The notes under the pieces: generated by a model
What the model was told of the DNA's origin: nothing
What the model saw: only the letters and a program-made list of their open reading frames with translations
Database searches by the model: none
In this document: positions 52,692-62,235 of the stretch, piece after piece
How the letters are laid out: each line of letters starts with the position of its first letter
Position numbering within the stretch: position 1 is the first letter of the stretch
From: CAWCDJ01 sp963836015
GTDB lineage: Bacteria > Acidobacteriota > Terriglobia > Bryobacterales > Bryobacteraceae
Length of the DNA: 64,000 bases
NCBI GenBank assembly: GCA_963836015.1
Contig: CAWIIF010000002.1
Span: 124,001-188,000, forward strand
Direction of reading: 5' to 3'
Position numbers and translations under genes: made by a program

Positions 52692-55052
52692 GGGGCCCTC
52701 GGCCTCGCCCAGAACCTCGCGGACCTTGGCCGTCAGGGCGTCGATCGTGAACGGCTTCTGAATAAAGGCCGCGCCTCGCCGCGAATCGGCAGGCCAGGCC
52801 AACACTTCATCCGAGTATCCCGACATGAACAGCACGCGGACGTGAGGCTGGGCCGATTGCACGTGGGCAGCCAGTTCGGTGCCGCTCATTTTGGGCATCA
52901 CGACATCCGTGAGCAGGAGGTCGATCGGTTGGGAGCCGCATTGCGCGAGCGCTTCCTCGCCGTCGCTCGATTCAATCACCCGGTAGCCGTATTCGCGCAA
53001 CAGGGTAGCGGCGAAGCGGCGAACCTCGGGCTGATCCTCGACTAACAGGATGGTCTCGGTGCCGCGGACCGGTGCCGAGAGCTGCGGCGGCGTTGCCGGT
53101 GCGGGCGTGGCCTCCATCGCCGGCAGGTAGACGTGGAAGCAGGTACCTTCTCCGGAGCGGGTTTCGACATCGATGTGGCCGCCGCTCTGCAGGACGATGC
53201 CGTGGACGGTCGCCAGCCCCAGGCCGGTTCCATGGCCGAGGGTCTTGGTGGTGAAGAACGGTTCGAAGAGGTGCTGTCGGACCTCGTCGTTCATGCCGGT
53301 GCCGGTGTCCCGCACGGAGATTCGCACGTAAGGGCCGGGACGAACCTCGGCGAGGCAGTGCGGGCAGGAGTTTTCCCAGACCGTGCGCGCGGTTTCGATG
53401 GTCAACGTTCCGCCTTGCGGCATAGCATCGCGCGCGTTCACCGCGAGGTTCATGACGACCTGTTCCATCTGGTGGCGGTCGGCGAGCACCGGATCGAGCA
53501 CGGCCGCCAGCCGGGTAACGATCTCGACGTCGTCGCCCACCAGCGGACGGAGCATCCTCTCCATGTCGGCGACCATCTCGTTGAGGTCGATGAGGTCCGG
53601 CTTGAGGACTTGTTTGCGGCTGAAGGCGAGCAGTTGGCGGACCAGGGAGGCGGCGCGCTCTCCGGCTTTATAGATCTCGGTGATGCGGGTGCGCAGAGGG
53701 TCCGAGGGGCTCATCAGGTCGAGCACGGTGGCGGAGTAGCCGTTGATTACGGTGAGGAGGTTGTTGAAGTCGTGAGCGACTCCGCCGGCCAGCCGCCCGA
53801 TGGACTCCATTTTCTGGGCCTGCAGAAACTGGGCCTGCAGGCGCGCGTTCTCGGTTTCGGCGAGCTTCCGTTCGGTGATGTCCTCGACCATCGTGAGCAG
53901 GTAGGTCGTCTGGTTGGCGGAATGCCGGAGGGGCGTCACCGTGAGGTGTGCCCAGACTACCCCGCCGTCCTTGCGGACATAACGCTTCTCGGTTTCGTAT
54001 TGACGGTTCGCTCCCTCGGCAATACGCCGGATGTTCTGCTCGGTCACGGCCACGTGATCGGGATGAGTCACTTCGAAAACGGACTTGCCGATCAGCTCGC
54101 GCTCCTGGTAGCCGAGCATGCGGCAGAAGGCCTCGTTGACCTGTATGTATCGGCAATCGAGACTCACCATGGCGGCGCCGATGGGAGCCTGGTCGAAGGT
54201 GAGGCGAAGGCGCGCCTCGTTCTCCTGCAAGGCTCGCTCGACCAGGATGCGGTCGGTGATGTCGCTGAACACGCCGACGGTTCCGGACACGCGGCCGGCA
54301 TCGTCGAAATAGGGGGCGGCCGAGACGAGAATGGTGCGCCTGGCTCCATCCGATTCCCGGGTGATCTCGAGTTCGTACTGGCTCCGTTTGCCGGCGCGGC
54401 GGTCTTTCGTCCTCTCGCTGACGTAGACCTGGCTTTCCGGAGTAAGAAAATCGTTGAGAGAGCGGCCGGTCAAACCGCCGGGGGGGACGCCGAGAATCTC
54501 GTCTCCCGCGTGGTTGGTGAGGAGGAACCGCTCCTGCAGGTCCACAATTCCGATTCCTTCGTTCTGGTTCTCCACCAGGAGACGGAAGACCTTTTCGCGG
54601 GCCCTTAAGGACAGTTCCTCGTCGTACCGGGCGGTGATGTCCGTCACCGTGGAGAGCACAGCGTACGGAACGCTCTCGCCCGGGCGAAGCAAGGGCACCG
54701 CATTGACGGAGATCCAGGTGACCAGTTCGCCTCCGCGGCGGATTCCCATGACCGCCCCGGTACAAGGCTTAGCGGTACGCTGCGCGGCGATCGCCGGATG
54801 TTCCAGGGCGGCGGGAGGGGCCGCATCTTCATCTCCGGAGCGTTCCGGCGGAATAGGAAAGGCAGAGCTGAAGGATTCGCCGACCGGCCGTCCCAGGATC
54901 CTCTCGGCACTGGAGTTATGAAAAATGACCTGGCCCCGCGAATCCTGGTAAACCACGCCTTCGGTCATGGCGTCGAGGATAGGCCAGTAGTCCTGCGCGC
55001 TGTCATCCTGCGCCGGGTAGAACTCACCCGGGTGTGTCGGTCCCCTGTTCAT
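52650..55052 (-). CDS. soluble multi-PAS hybrid sensor histidine kinase
   Basis: 800 aa without membrane segments. Three PAS modules lie at about 25-140, 150-270 and 275-400, the last two with PAC tails (YETEKRYVRKDGGVVWAHLT). HisKA has the phospho-His in RLAGGVAHDFNNLLTVINGY. HATPase_c is complete (NLAVNARDAMP, DTGTGMND, GHGTGLGLATVHGI). The C-terminal receiver (about 665-785) has LLVEDQPEVRRF, Asp in LLLTDVVMPKMSGTEL and Lys in FIQKPFT. A CPHC pair (SCPHCLAEV) interrupts the HATPase region, as in many kinases of this type. Signal unknown. Confidence 0.9.
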   Translation of the reverse strand: MNRGPTHPGEFYPAQDDSAQDYWPILDAMTEGVVYQDSRGQVIFHNSSAERILGRPVGESFSSAFPIPPERSGDEDAAPPAALEHPAIAAQRTAKPCTGAVMGIRRGGELVTWISVNAVPLLRPGESVPYAVLSTVTDITARYDEELSLRAREKVFRLLVENQNEGIGIVDLQERFLLTNHAGDEILGVPPGGLTGRSLNDFLTPESQVYVSERTKDRRAGKRSQYELEITRESDGARRTILVSAAPYFDDAGRVSGTVGVFSDITDRILVERALQENEARLRLTFDQAPIGAAMVSLDCRYIQVNEAFCRMLGYQERELIGKSVFEVTHPDHVAVTEQNIRRIAEGANRQYETEKRYVRKDGGVVWAHLTVTPLRHSANQTTYLLTMVEDITERKLAETENARLQAQFLQAQKMESIGRLAGGVAHDFNNLLTVINGYSATVLDLMSPSDPLRTRITEIYKAGERAASLVRQLLAFSRKQVLKPDLIDLNEMVADMERMLRPLVGDDVEIVTRLAAVLDPVLADRHQMEQVVMNLAVNARDAMPQGGTLTIETARTVWENSCPHCLAEVRPGPYVRISVRDTGTGMNDEVRQHLFEPFFTTKTLGHGTGLGLATVHGIVLQSGGHIDVETRSGEGTCFHVYLPAMEATPAPATPPQLSAPVRGTETILLVEDQPEVRRFAATLLREYGYRVIESSDGEEALAQCGSQPIDLLLTDVVMPKMSGTELAAHVQSAQPHVRVLFMSGYSDEVLAWPADSRRGAAFIQKPFTIDALTAKVREVLGEAEGPSARSAALHDSNFK

Positions 55053-55132
55053 GTATGCCCGGCGGCCGGAGACTTCCGGCCCGTAGTTTGCAGTTCAGTA
55101 TACACTGAGCGGCCACCCGGCAGAATGAAGTC

Positions 55133-58100
55133 CTATCGGATGTTGATGCCTTGCACGGCGAGGGTTTGGGCGGTGGCGCGGTCTACGTTGGCGAGGGACT
55201 CGGCGTAGTCGGCGCGGGCGCGAACCTCGCGGCTGCGGGCGTTGATGAAATCGGTCTGGCGCTGCAGTACGAGGAAGACCGTCGAGGTGCCTGCCTGGAA
55301 CTGGCGCTGCTCGCTGGCGTACTGCTCCTCGGCGGACTGGCGGGCGACCGTGGCAGCCTCCAGGCGCGACTGGGTGGTGACGGCGGCTTGCAGGGCATTG
55401 CGGACGTCGGCCTCGATGGCCATTTCCACCTGGTCTCGCACGGCGCGCAGGCGGCGGCCTTCGGCTACGGCGGTGGCAACCTGGGCCTCGGCGGTGCGAT
55501 TGCGCAGCGGCAGGCTGAACTGCACCCCCACCTGCGCGGTGGGGAAATTGCCCGCGGCCAGGTTGCTCAGCGACTGCCCGTAGGTTCCCACGAACAGGGA
55601 CGGCAGCGAAGGCAAACCGCCCGGCAGAAATTGGGAAAACGGATTGGACCCGATGGGAACGGGCACGCCGGAAAGGCCGGTGGCGCTGAGGTTGGCGAAA
55701 GCGTCGATGCGCGGGCGGGCCTCTTCCCGGCTGAGCCGCTGATCGAACTGGTTGATCTCGAGCGCGATAACGCTTTCGGAGAGCTCGGGGCGCGCCTGCA
55801 GCGCCTGCTGTACGGCTTCGGGAACCGACGGCAGGATAGTGTGCGCGGGCTCGGTAGTCTCGGTGACGATGGCATTCGCCCAGAGGCGGTCGGCGCGGTC
55901 CGGAAGCATCATGGCCTTCAAGGCGTTTTCGGCCTGGGTAACGGTCTGCTGCGCGGCGAACATGGCCTGCTGGAAAGTCGCTACCTGGGTCTGCGCGGCG
56001 ACCACGTCCACGGGCGCGAGGATACCCTGCTCGGCCTGGCGGCGGTTGCTTTCATACTGGCGGACGGCGAGTTGTACGGCCTCCGTCTGGACGTCCAGGT
56101 TGCGGCGGGCGTAGTCCAGGTCCCAATAGGCGGCGATGGCGCGGTTGACGGTTTCGATGAGGCGCTGACGAAGCTGCTCGGAGCTCATCTGGCGGTTGCG
56201 GACGGCCACGTCGATGCCGTGGCGGGCGTCGTTGTAGCGCAGGCCGCGCAGGAGCGGCTGGGTGACGTTCAGGTTGACCGAGGTGGGGTATTGCGGGTTG
56301 AGCGTGAGGAACGTGCTGTCCGTGGACTGCCGCGAGTTGGCGAAGTTGAGCGAATAGGATCCGCCGAGCCAGGGCGACAGGCCGCTGAACTGCGGCGTGT
56401 AGCTCCACTCCTTCTGTGTCAGCCGGCCAGTGGAGGTGCCCCCGAGGATGGAAGCTACCGGTGTCACGGCCCGGGTGCGGTAGGCCTTCAGGCCGAGGAT
56501 CGGATCGTAGGCCCCTTGCGCGCCCGTGACACCATACCCGGCCTCTTCGCGCTGGATGCGCGCGACACGGATGTCGGGATCATTGGCGAGCACGCGCTGG
56601 ATCACGTCGGGGAGAGCGAGGGGAGTTTCGCCCTGGATGCCGATGCGCGGCTGGACTTTGACCTCGTGCAGTGGCTGGATGGCGGTTTGCCCGAACAGGG
56701 AAGAGCCCAACGCGGCGGTGACGGCCGCGGCTTTCTTCAGCCGCGAGCGGATGCCCGCAAACAGGCGGACCTCACCGAGGTCTTCCCACAACGAATAGAA
56801 GACCGGGACGGCGAGCAGGGTGAGGAGCAGGCACAGCGTCTGGCCCCCGACCACCAGCACGCCGATCGAGCGGTTAGTGGCGGCGCCCGTGCCGCGGGAG
56901 ATTACCAGCGGGGTCATGCCCGCGACCAGCGCGATGGTCGTCATCAGGATCGGCCTTAACCGGTCGCGATTGGCCTGGATGATGGCGTCGTAACGCTGCA
57001 TCCCGCCGGCGCGCAGCCCGTTGGTGTGGTCGATCTGCAGAATTGCGTTCTTCTTGACGATGCCGAACAGCAGCAGCAGGCCGAGCCCCGAGAAGATGTT
57101 CACGGTCTGGTGGGCGATCAGCAGCGAGACGATGCCGAACGGTACGGCCAGCGGCAGGGTGAGCAGGATCGTGATGGGGTGAATGAACGATTCGAACTGC
57201 GCAGCCAGCACGATGTACATGAAGATAAAGGTGAGGGAGAATGCCAGCATGAAGTAGAAGCCGGTGCGGCTGAGCTCCTTCGATGCGCCGGTCAGTCCGG
57301 AGCGGTAATCGGGATCCATGCCGAGTTCCTGGCTGAACTGGTTCAACTGCGCGAGGATGGCGGTCTGCGACCCGCCCGGCAGCACGTTGCCGGTGAGCGT
57401 CACCTGGCGCTGCCGGTTGATGCGGTTGATCGACGACGGCCCGGCGCCGGGGTGAATCCGCACCACTTCGTCCAGCCCCACGGAGCCGACTTTCGAGGAG
57501 GGCACGGTAAGGCGCGACAGCCCCTCGACGCCGCCGCGAAACTCCTCCTGCGCACGGACGACCACGTCGTACTGGTCCTCCCCGGCGTTGTAGGTGGAGG
57601 CAGTCTGGCCGGCCACCAGGGTGTTGAGCGCCTGTTCGATATCGAGTACCGAGACGCCCAGGTCGGCGGCGCGCGCGCGGTCGATATCCAGGCGGACTTC
57701 GGGCTTGCCCGAGCGTAACGTGGTATCGGCGTCAGCCAGCGTAGGGATGGTCTTCATCTTTGCCAGCAGGGTGGCCGAGTATTTGGCCAGCTTGTCGAGA
57801 TCGGGACCCTCGATGTAATACTGAACGTCGGCGTTGCTCTGGTTGCCGCCGACCGTGCTGACCAGCTCGACGCCGGTATGGATGTCGGCGGGATAGCTCT
57901 TCAGAAAATCGCGCGTCCGCTGCATGATCTGCTGCTGCGAGAGGGAGCGCCCGTCCACATCGGAGAGTTTCACGTAAATCGCAGCGTTGTTGACCGACTT
58001 GTCGGCGCTGCCTCCGGCGGTCATGAGCGTGTGGGTGACCCCGGGGATCCGGCGTACCTGCTGCGCGATGCGCTCCGCCAGGTTGGTGGTAGCGGCCAGC

Positions 58101-59812
58101 GAAGATCCCTCGGGGGTGCGGACCAGGACGTTGAACTGCGACTGGTCGTCCTGCGGGAGGAAGTTCTTGCCGACGAACATGAACAGCGGCACGATGCTCA
58201 GAATCACTCCCGCGCACAGGGCGAGGACGATCTTCCGGTGCGCCATGGACCACCGCAGCATGGTGGTGTAGTGAGTATCGAGGAAGCGGAACAGGACCGA
58301 TTCCTTGGAGGAGCGCTCGGAGGCTTTGTGCTCGGGACGCTTGATGAAGCGCGAGCAGAGCATGGGGGTAAGGGTAAACGACACCAGCAGCGAAACGGCG
58401 ATGGCGAACGCCGACGTGAAACCGAACGAGCTCATGAACCGCCCCACGATTCCACCCATGAAACCGACCGGCAGGAACACGGCGAGCAGGGAGAGGGTGG
58501 TGGCCATGACGGCGAGCCCGATCTCCTTGGTGCCTTGAATGGCGGCCTCGAAGGGCGGCATGTCCTTCTCCTCGATAAAGCGGTACACATTCTCGAGGAC
58601 GATGATGGCGTCGTCGATCACGATTCCCACCATGAGGGTGAGCGCCAGCATGGTGATCTGGTTGAGGGTGAAGCCCATCGCCGCCATCAGCGCGAAGGTC
58701 GAGATGATGGAGGTGGGGATGGCCACAGCGGCGATCAGGGTGGTCCGGATATTGGCCAGAAACAGGAAAATGATGATCGCGGCGAAGATGCTGCCTTCGA
58801 TGAGGTGGCGCTTGATGTTATCTACGGCCGCCTTGATGAACACCGACTGATCGCTGATCACCTGGGCGTGGACGTCCTTGGGCAGGGTGGCAGAGATAGC
58901 CTTGAGCCGCGCGTTCACCTCGTCGGCCGTGGCCACGGTGTTCTCACCGGACTGCTTCGCTACGACCAGGGTGACGCTCGGCACGCCGTCGAGGCGCGCG
59001 GCGCTGCGCGGCTCCTGGTAGCTGTCCTCGGCGGACCCGATATCCTTGACGCGGATCACCGAGCCGTTGCGGTTGGCGACGGTGACGTCGTTAAACTTCG
59101 CGACATCGACCACTCGTCCCGTGGTGCGGACCGTGAACTCCTTGGCCCCGGCGTTGAGGTTGCCGCCGGGGAGCTCGAGGTTTTGGGAGCGGAGGGCATT
59201 AAAGACGTCGTTGACGGTGAGGTTATAGGCGCGCAGCCGGTCGGGATCGACCAGCACGTGAATCTCGCGCTGGGCGCCGCCCAGGATGGTGATTTCACCG
59301 ACGCCCTTGGTGTTTTCCAGCTTCTGCTTGATCTGCTTGTCGGCGATCAGGGTGACATCGCGCAACGACCGCGGCGCAGAGACGGCGATCTGCAGGATGG
59401 GTGCGGCGTCGGGATCGAATTTCTGGATTACCGGTTGTTTGGCGGTCTGCGGCAGGTTGGGGACGATCAGGTTGACCTTGTTCTGCACCTCCTGCGCGGC
59501 GACATCCCCGTTCTTGGCCAGCAGGAACGTGATGATCACGAGCGACTGGCCTTCCGAGGAGGTGGAGCGGACCTCGTCCACCATGCTGATCGTGTTGACC
59601 GCGTCTTCAACCTTTTTGGTGATCTCGGTTTCGATCTCCTCGGGCGACGCGCCGGGGTTGGCGATGGTCACCAGCACGGTGGGGATATCGACCTTTGGAA
59701 AGAGGTCGACGCCCAGCGAGAAATAAGAGAAGATGCCGACCACCACCAGCGAGAGAATCAGCATGGTGGCGAAAACGGGGCGCCTTACGCAGAGTTGGGC
59801 TAGTGCGTGCAT
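55133..59812 (-). CDS. RND efflux pump fused to a TolC-like outer-membrane factor
   Basis: 1559 aa in one frame. Residues 1-1021 are a complete RND pump: VRRPVFATMLILSLVVVGIF (TM1), LGVDLFPKVDIPTVLV, GIVIDDAIIVLENVYRFIEE with the paired Asp of TM4, FMGGIVGRFMSSFGFTSAFA, a second periplasmic loop, and GLGLLLLFGIVKKNAILQID near TM11. Residues about 1022-1043 form a basic then hydrophobic stretch (RLKKAAAVTAALGSSLFGQT) like an internal signal peptide. Residues 1044-1559 are an outer membrane efflux protein: PLALPDVIQRVLANDPDIRV, NVTQPLLRG, VNRAIAAYWDLDYARRNLDV, AQVGVQFSLPLRNRTAEAQV. It is third gene of the tetR operon. Confidence 0.92.
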   Translation of the reverse strand: MHALAQLCVRRPVFATMLILSLVVVGIFSYFSLGVDLFPKVDIPTVLVTIANPGASPEEIETEITKKVEDAVNTISMVDEVRSTSSEGQSLVIITFLLAKNGDVAAQEVQNKVNLIVPNLPQTAKQPVIQKFDPDAAPILQIAVSAPRSLRDVTLIADKQIKQKLENTKGVGEITILGGAQREIHVLVDPDRLRAYNLTVNDVFNALRSQNLELPGGNLNAGAKEFTVRTTGRVVDVAKFNDVTVANRNGSVIRVKDIGSAEDSYQEPRSAARLDGVPSVTLVVAKQSGENTVATADEVNARLKAISATLPKDVHAQVISDQSVFIKAAVDNIKRHLIEGSIFAAIIIFLFLANIRTTLIAAVAIPTSIISTFALMAAMGFTLNQITMLALTLMVGIVIDDAIIVLENVYRFIEEKDMPPFEAAIQGTKEIGLAVMATTLSLLAVFLPVGFMGGIVGRFMSSFGFTSAFAIAVSLLVSFTLTPMLCSRFIKRPEHKASERSSKESVLFRFLDTHYTTMLRWSMAHRKIVLALCAGVILSIVPLFMFVGKNFLPQDDQSQFNVLVRTPEGSSLAATTNLAERIAQQVRRIPGVTHTLMTAGGSADKSVNNAAIYVKLSDVDGRSLSQQQIMQRTRDFLKSYPADIHTGVELVSTVGGNQSNADVQYYIEGPDLDKLAKYSATLLAKMKTIPTLADADTTLRSGKPEVRLDIDRARAADLGVSVLDIEQALNTLVAGQTASTYNAGEDQYDVVVRAQEEFRGGVEGLSRLTVPSSKVGSVGLDEVVRIHPGAGPSSINRINRQRQVTLTGNVLPGGSQTAILAQLNQFSQELGMDPDYRSGLTGASKELSRTGFYFMLAFSLTFIFMYIVLAAQFESFIHPITILLTLPLAVPFGIVSLLIAHQTVNIFSGLGLLLLFGIVKKNAILQIDHTNGLRAGGMQRYDAIIQANRDRLRPILMTTIALVAGMTPLVISRGTGAATNRSIGVLVVGGQTLCLLLTLLAVPVFYSLWEDLGEVRLFAGIRSRLKKAAAVTAALGSSLFGQTAIQPLHEVKVQPRIGIQGETPLALPDVIQRVLANDPDIRVARIQREEAGYGVTGAQGAYDPILGLKAYRTRAVTPVASILGGTSTGRLTQKEWSYTPQFSGLSPWLGGSYSLNFANSRQSTDSTFLTLNPQYPTSVNLNVTQPLLRGLRYNDARHGIDVAVRNRQMSSEQLRQRLIETVNRAIAAYWDLDYARRNLDVQTEAVQLAVRQYESNRRQAEQGILAPVDVVAAQTQVATFQQAMFAAQQTVTQAENALKAMMLPDRADRLWANAIVTETTEPAHTILPSVPEAVQQALQARPELSESVIALEINQFDQRLSREEARPRIDAFANLSATGLSGVPVPIGSNPFSQFLPGGLPSLPSLFVGTYGQSLSNLAAGNFPTAQVGVQFSLPLRNRTAEAQVATAVAEGRRLRAVRDQVEMAIEADVRNALQAAVTTQSRLEAATVARQSAEEQYASEQRQFQAGTSTVFLVLQRQTDFINARSREVRARADYAESLANVDRATAQTLAVQGINIR

Positions 59813-59833
59813 AGCGTATCCTTACGTGTGCCC

Positions 59834-61117
59834 TTACGGCCGCGGCTCTGTGACGGGAGCGCCGTCGTATAGCTCCGAGAGGTGGCTGGTGGCCACGGTT
59901 TCGGACCCGGTGAGGCCGGTGGTGACGCGTATGGCGTCGCCATCGACATCCCCCACGGTCACTACGTGCAGCCGCGCGGTTCCGTTGTCGATGGCGAAGA
60001 CCTGCCAGGAATCGGTGGTCTTATCGCGCAGGACGGCGGAGCGGGGAACGAAGACGGCGCTTTCGCCGCCCGGAAGCAGAACATTGGCGGTGGCGAACAT
60101 GCCGGGGCGCAGGGCGGCTCCGGAGTTGTCAAAGCGGGCTTCGACTATGAAAATGCGGGAGTTGGGGTCCACCGAAGGATTGATGGCGGTGACCTTTCCC
60201 TGGAAATCCCGGCCGGGGTATGCGGCCACGCGTGCGACCACCGGCATCCCGGTCTTTATATGGGATGCGCGCTGCTCGGGTGTCTGCAACTGCAGCTTGA
60301 GGGTGCCCATCCGAACGATGGTGGCGATCTTGTTGGTCAGCGCGACATACTCGCCGGAGGCCACCGGCCGCGCCGTGATAAACCCGTCGAAGGGCGCGTG
60401 GATGGTGGTGTCGGCGAGACCCTTCTCCGCCTGGGCGAGAGCGGCGCGCATGGATTCCAGTCCGGCCTGGGAAGTTTCCACGGCTCCCCAGCTTTGGCGG
60501 GCCCCGTTAAGGGCCGCCTCGTACTGCTGGCGGGCCGCATTGGCTTGTGCTTCGGCGGTTTCCTGCTGGGTACGCACCTTTTCGAACGCCGACCGGGAAA
60601 CGTCGCCGGTGGAGACGAGGTTCTCGTATCGCTTTGCGTCGGCGGCCGCCTGGCGGGCCTGGGCCTCGGCGGATTCGAAGTTGGCGCGGGCCGCCACCAC
60701 TTCGGGAAGACCCGCGGGGTCGAACTTGCCGTTGCCGTTCCAGCCGATGCGCGATTGCGACTGCCGCAGGCCGGCGGTGGCCTGGTCCAGCTGGGCGCGT
60801 GCCTGGTCGAGCTTCAACTGGGCATCCCGATGATCCAGCTCGCAGATGATCTGGCCCTGCTTGACGAAGTCACCCACGTCGACGGGGGTGGCGATCACCC
60901 GGCCGGCGACCGGCGGAGCAATGTCAGAGGTCTCGTCGGCGGCGAAGGTCCCGGTTTCCTCAAAGGCGGCCGGGACGTTTCGGACGGCGGGGTGGGCCGT
61001 AGAGACTGCGATCCTCTTGGCAGTGGCGTTGGGCGATGCCGCCAGCTCCTTTTGGGAAGAGCAGCCAGCCGCGAATGCAAGGGAAGCGAGGATGGCGATG
61101 AGTGCGAGTCGCGTCAT
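59834..61117 (-). CDS. RND periplasmic adaptor lipoprotein
   Basis: 427 aa; lipobox AFAAGC with Cys19. Membrane-fusion-protein order: lipoyl half (SDIAPPVAGRVIATPVDVGD), a long coiled-coil hairpin (DQARAQLDQATAGLRQSQ ... AAADAKRYENLVSTGDVSRS), second lipoyl half (ADTTIHAPFDGFITARPVAS), then beta-barrel and membrane-proximal domains (PGRDFQGKVTAINPSVDPNS, ALRPGMFATANVLLPGGE). It links the inner-membrane pump to the outer-membrane channel. It sits 21 bp before the RND-TolC fusion gene. Confidence 0.92.
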   Translation of the reverse strand: MTRLALIAILASLAFAAGCSSQKELAASPNATAKRIAVSTAHPAVRNVPAAFEETGTFAADETSDIAPPVAGRVIATPVDVGDFVKQGQIICELDHRDAQLKLDQARAQLDQATAGLRQSQSRIGWNGNGKFDPAGLPEVVAARANFESAEAQARQAAADAKRYENLVSTGDVSRSAFEKVRTQQETAEAQANAARQQYEAALNGARQSWGAVETSQAGLESMRAALAQAEKGLADTTIHAPFDGFITARPVASGEYVALTNKIATIVRMGTLKLQLQTPEQRASHIKTGMPVVARVAAYPGRDFQGKVTAINPSVDPNSRIFIVEARFDNSGAALRPGMFATANVLLPGGESAVFVPRSAVLRDKTTDSWQVFAIDNGTARLHVVTVGDVDGDAIRVTTGLTGSETVATSHLSELYDGAPVTEPRP

Positions 61118-61123
61118 ATGAGA

Positions 61124-61732
61124 TCAAGCCTTCGTAGGCGCGGGCTTTACGCCCTGCATCATGATTCGGGTGAATGCCTCGATGACCGTGTCATCGGAAA
61201 TGTGGCAATCGAAGCCAAACATCTGGGTGATCATGGCGTAGTGGGTAGCCATGCCGGCGATCGCCGAGAGGATGGCGCCGGGTTGAATCCCGGCCAGAGC
61301 GCCTTCCCTCTGGCGCCGGAGAATGTACTCGTTCAAAAGCTCAAAAACAGGGACGGAGAGTGCCCGGTGATGGGCCAATCCCTGCTCGTGGCCTTCGAGT
61401 GCGGCGAAGAGAAACACACGCTGGCCGCGGGGGTCGCGGCGGTAGGCGCAGATGATAGCGGTGGCCATGGAACGGAAGAGTCCCTCGTCGTCGGACCGTT
61501 CCATGTAGGTTTTCGCCTCGGCAAGCCATTCTTCAAAATGGCTGGATTGCCGGTGATAGTCGAGAACGGCGGCGTAGAGCGCCTGCTTATTCGGGAAATG
61601 CCGGAAGATGACGGCTTCATTTACTCCGGCCTCGGCCGCTATTTCTTTGGTGGTGGCGCCTTCGAAGCCGCGTCGGGAAAAGACCTCGAGGGCGGTTTCG
61701 AGAAGCTGGTGGCGGCGGTCGATGGCGGGCAT
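61124..61732 (-). CDS. TetR-family repressor of the efflux operon
   Basis: 202 aa from ATG 61732. A GTG at 61759 would lie at the predicted transcript start, so it is less likely. HTH: HQLLETALEVFSRRGFEGAT, TKEIAAEAGVNEAVIFRHFP, NKQALYAAVLDYH. The ligand-binding half is helical with no recognised specificity. It ends 6 bases before the adaptor gene. A palindrome overlapping its promoter is the likely binding site. Confidence 0.9.
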   Translation of the reverse strand: MPAIDRRHQLLETALEVFSRRGFEGATTKEIAAEAGVNEAVIFRHFPNKQALYAAVLDYHRQSSHFEEWLAEAKTYMERSDDEGLFRSMATAIICAYRRDPRGQRVFLFAALEGHEQGLAHHRALSVPVFELLNEYILRRQREGALAGIQPGAILSAIAGMATHYAMITQMFGFDCHISDDTVIEAFTRIMMQGVKPAPTKA

Positions 61733-61766
61733 ACGGCCGGCTGGCCGGGTTTCAGTCACAGAGTGA

Positions 61767-61796
61767 ATTGTAAGTGAGTGCTTACTTATTTGTCAA
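61767..61796 (-). promoter_or_regulatory. promoter of tetR-efflux operon with operator in the spacer
   Basis: On the minus strand TTGACA (61791-61796) and TACAAT (61767-61772) are 18 bp apart, nearly consensus. A near-perfect palindrome TAAGTGAG-TG-CTTACTTA (61771-61788) fills the spacer and touches the -10. This is a classic position for TetR autorepression. Confidence 0.7.
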
Positions 61797-61905
61797 TATG
61801 GAGTCCGGAAATTAACAGCATCCTAGGGAAGGCTCCGGGGGATGTCACTGATCGACGTCTGCTTCTTGAGCGGTGCAAGACTTTTGCTGTGTTACGATTC
61901 GAGAG

Positions 61906-62139
61906 ATGTCCAACACCAAGATCACGTGTCTGAGTAATGGTCCGATTCGGATTGAAGGTGAGTTCGAAATCGTGGATCCGAGCGGTGCGCCATTCGGACT
62001 TGCCGGCCGTACGGTGATTTCCCTATGCCGGTGCGGCCATTCGGAGAACAAGCCATTTTGCGATGGCAGCCATAACCGGATGGGATTCTCGCACGCGGTG
62101 GTGGCCCGCGAGCTCCCTCCTCCCAAACCCAAGCTTTAG
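61906..62139 (+). CDS. CDGSH iron-sulfur domain protein
   Basis: 77 aa from ATG 61906. The cluster motif is CRCGHSENKPFCDGSH, matching the CxCxxSxxxPxCDGSH pattern that binds a [2Fe-2S] cluster with three Cys and one His. The first ~40 residues (ITCLSNGPIRIEGEFEIVDP) are a short beta region seen in bacterial single-CDGSH proteins. Likely a small redox or cluster-transfer protein in the cytoplasm; partner unknown. Confidence 0.9.
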   Translation: MSNTKITCLSNGPIRIEGEFEIVDPSGAPFGLAGRTVISLCRCGHSENKPFCDGSHNRMGFSHAVVARELPPPKPKL

Positions 62140-62175
62140 CCGGAGTTCCAAATAATGACTGCCTCTTTCGAGCCA

Positions 62176-62203
62176 TTGCGGAATTGAGGCGTAACTATAC
62201 GAT
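62176..62203 (+). promoter_or_regulatory. possible promoter of the second RND operon
   Basis: TTGCGG (62176-62181) and TACGAT (62198-62203) with a 16-bp spacer, about 30 bases before ATG 62236. Match is moderate. Confidence 0.35.
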
Positions 62204-62235
62204 GTTGCTAAGCGCCAATATTTCTCTGAACACCT

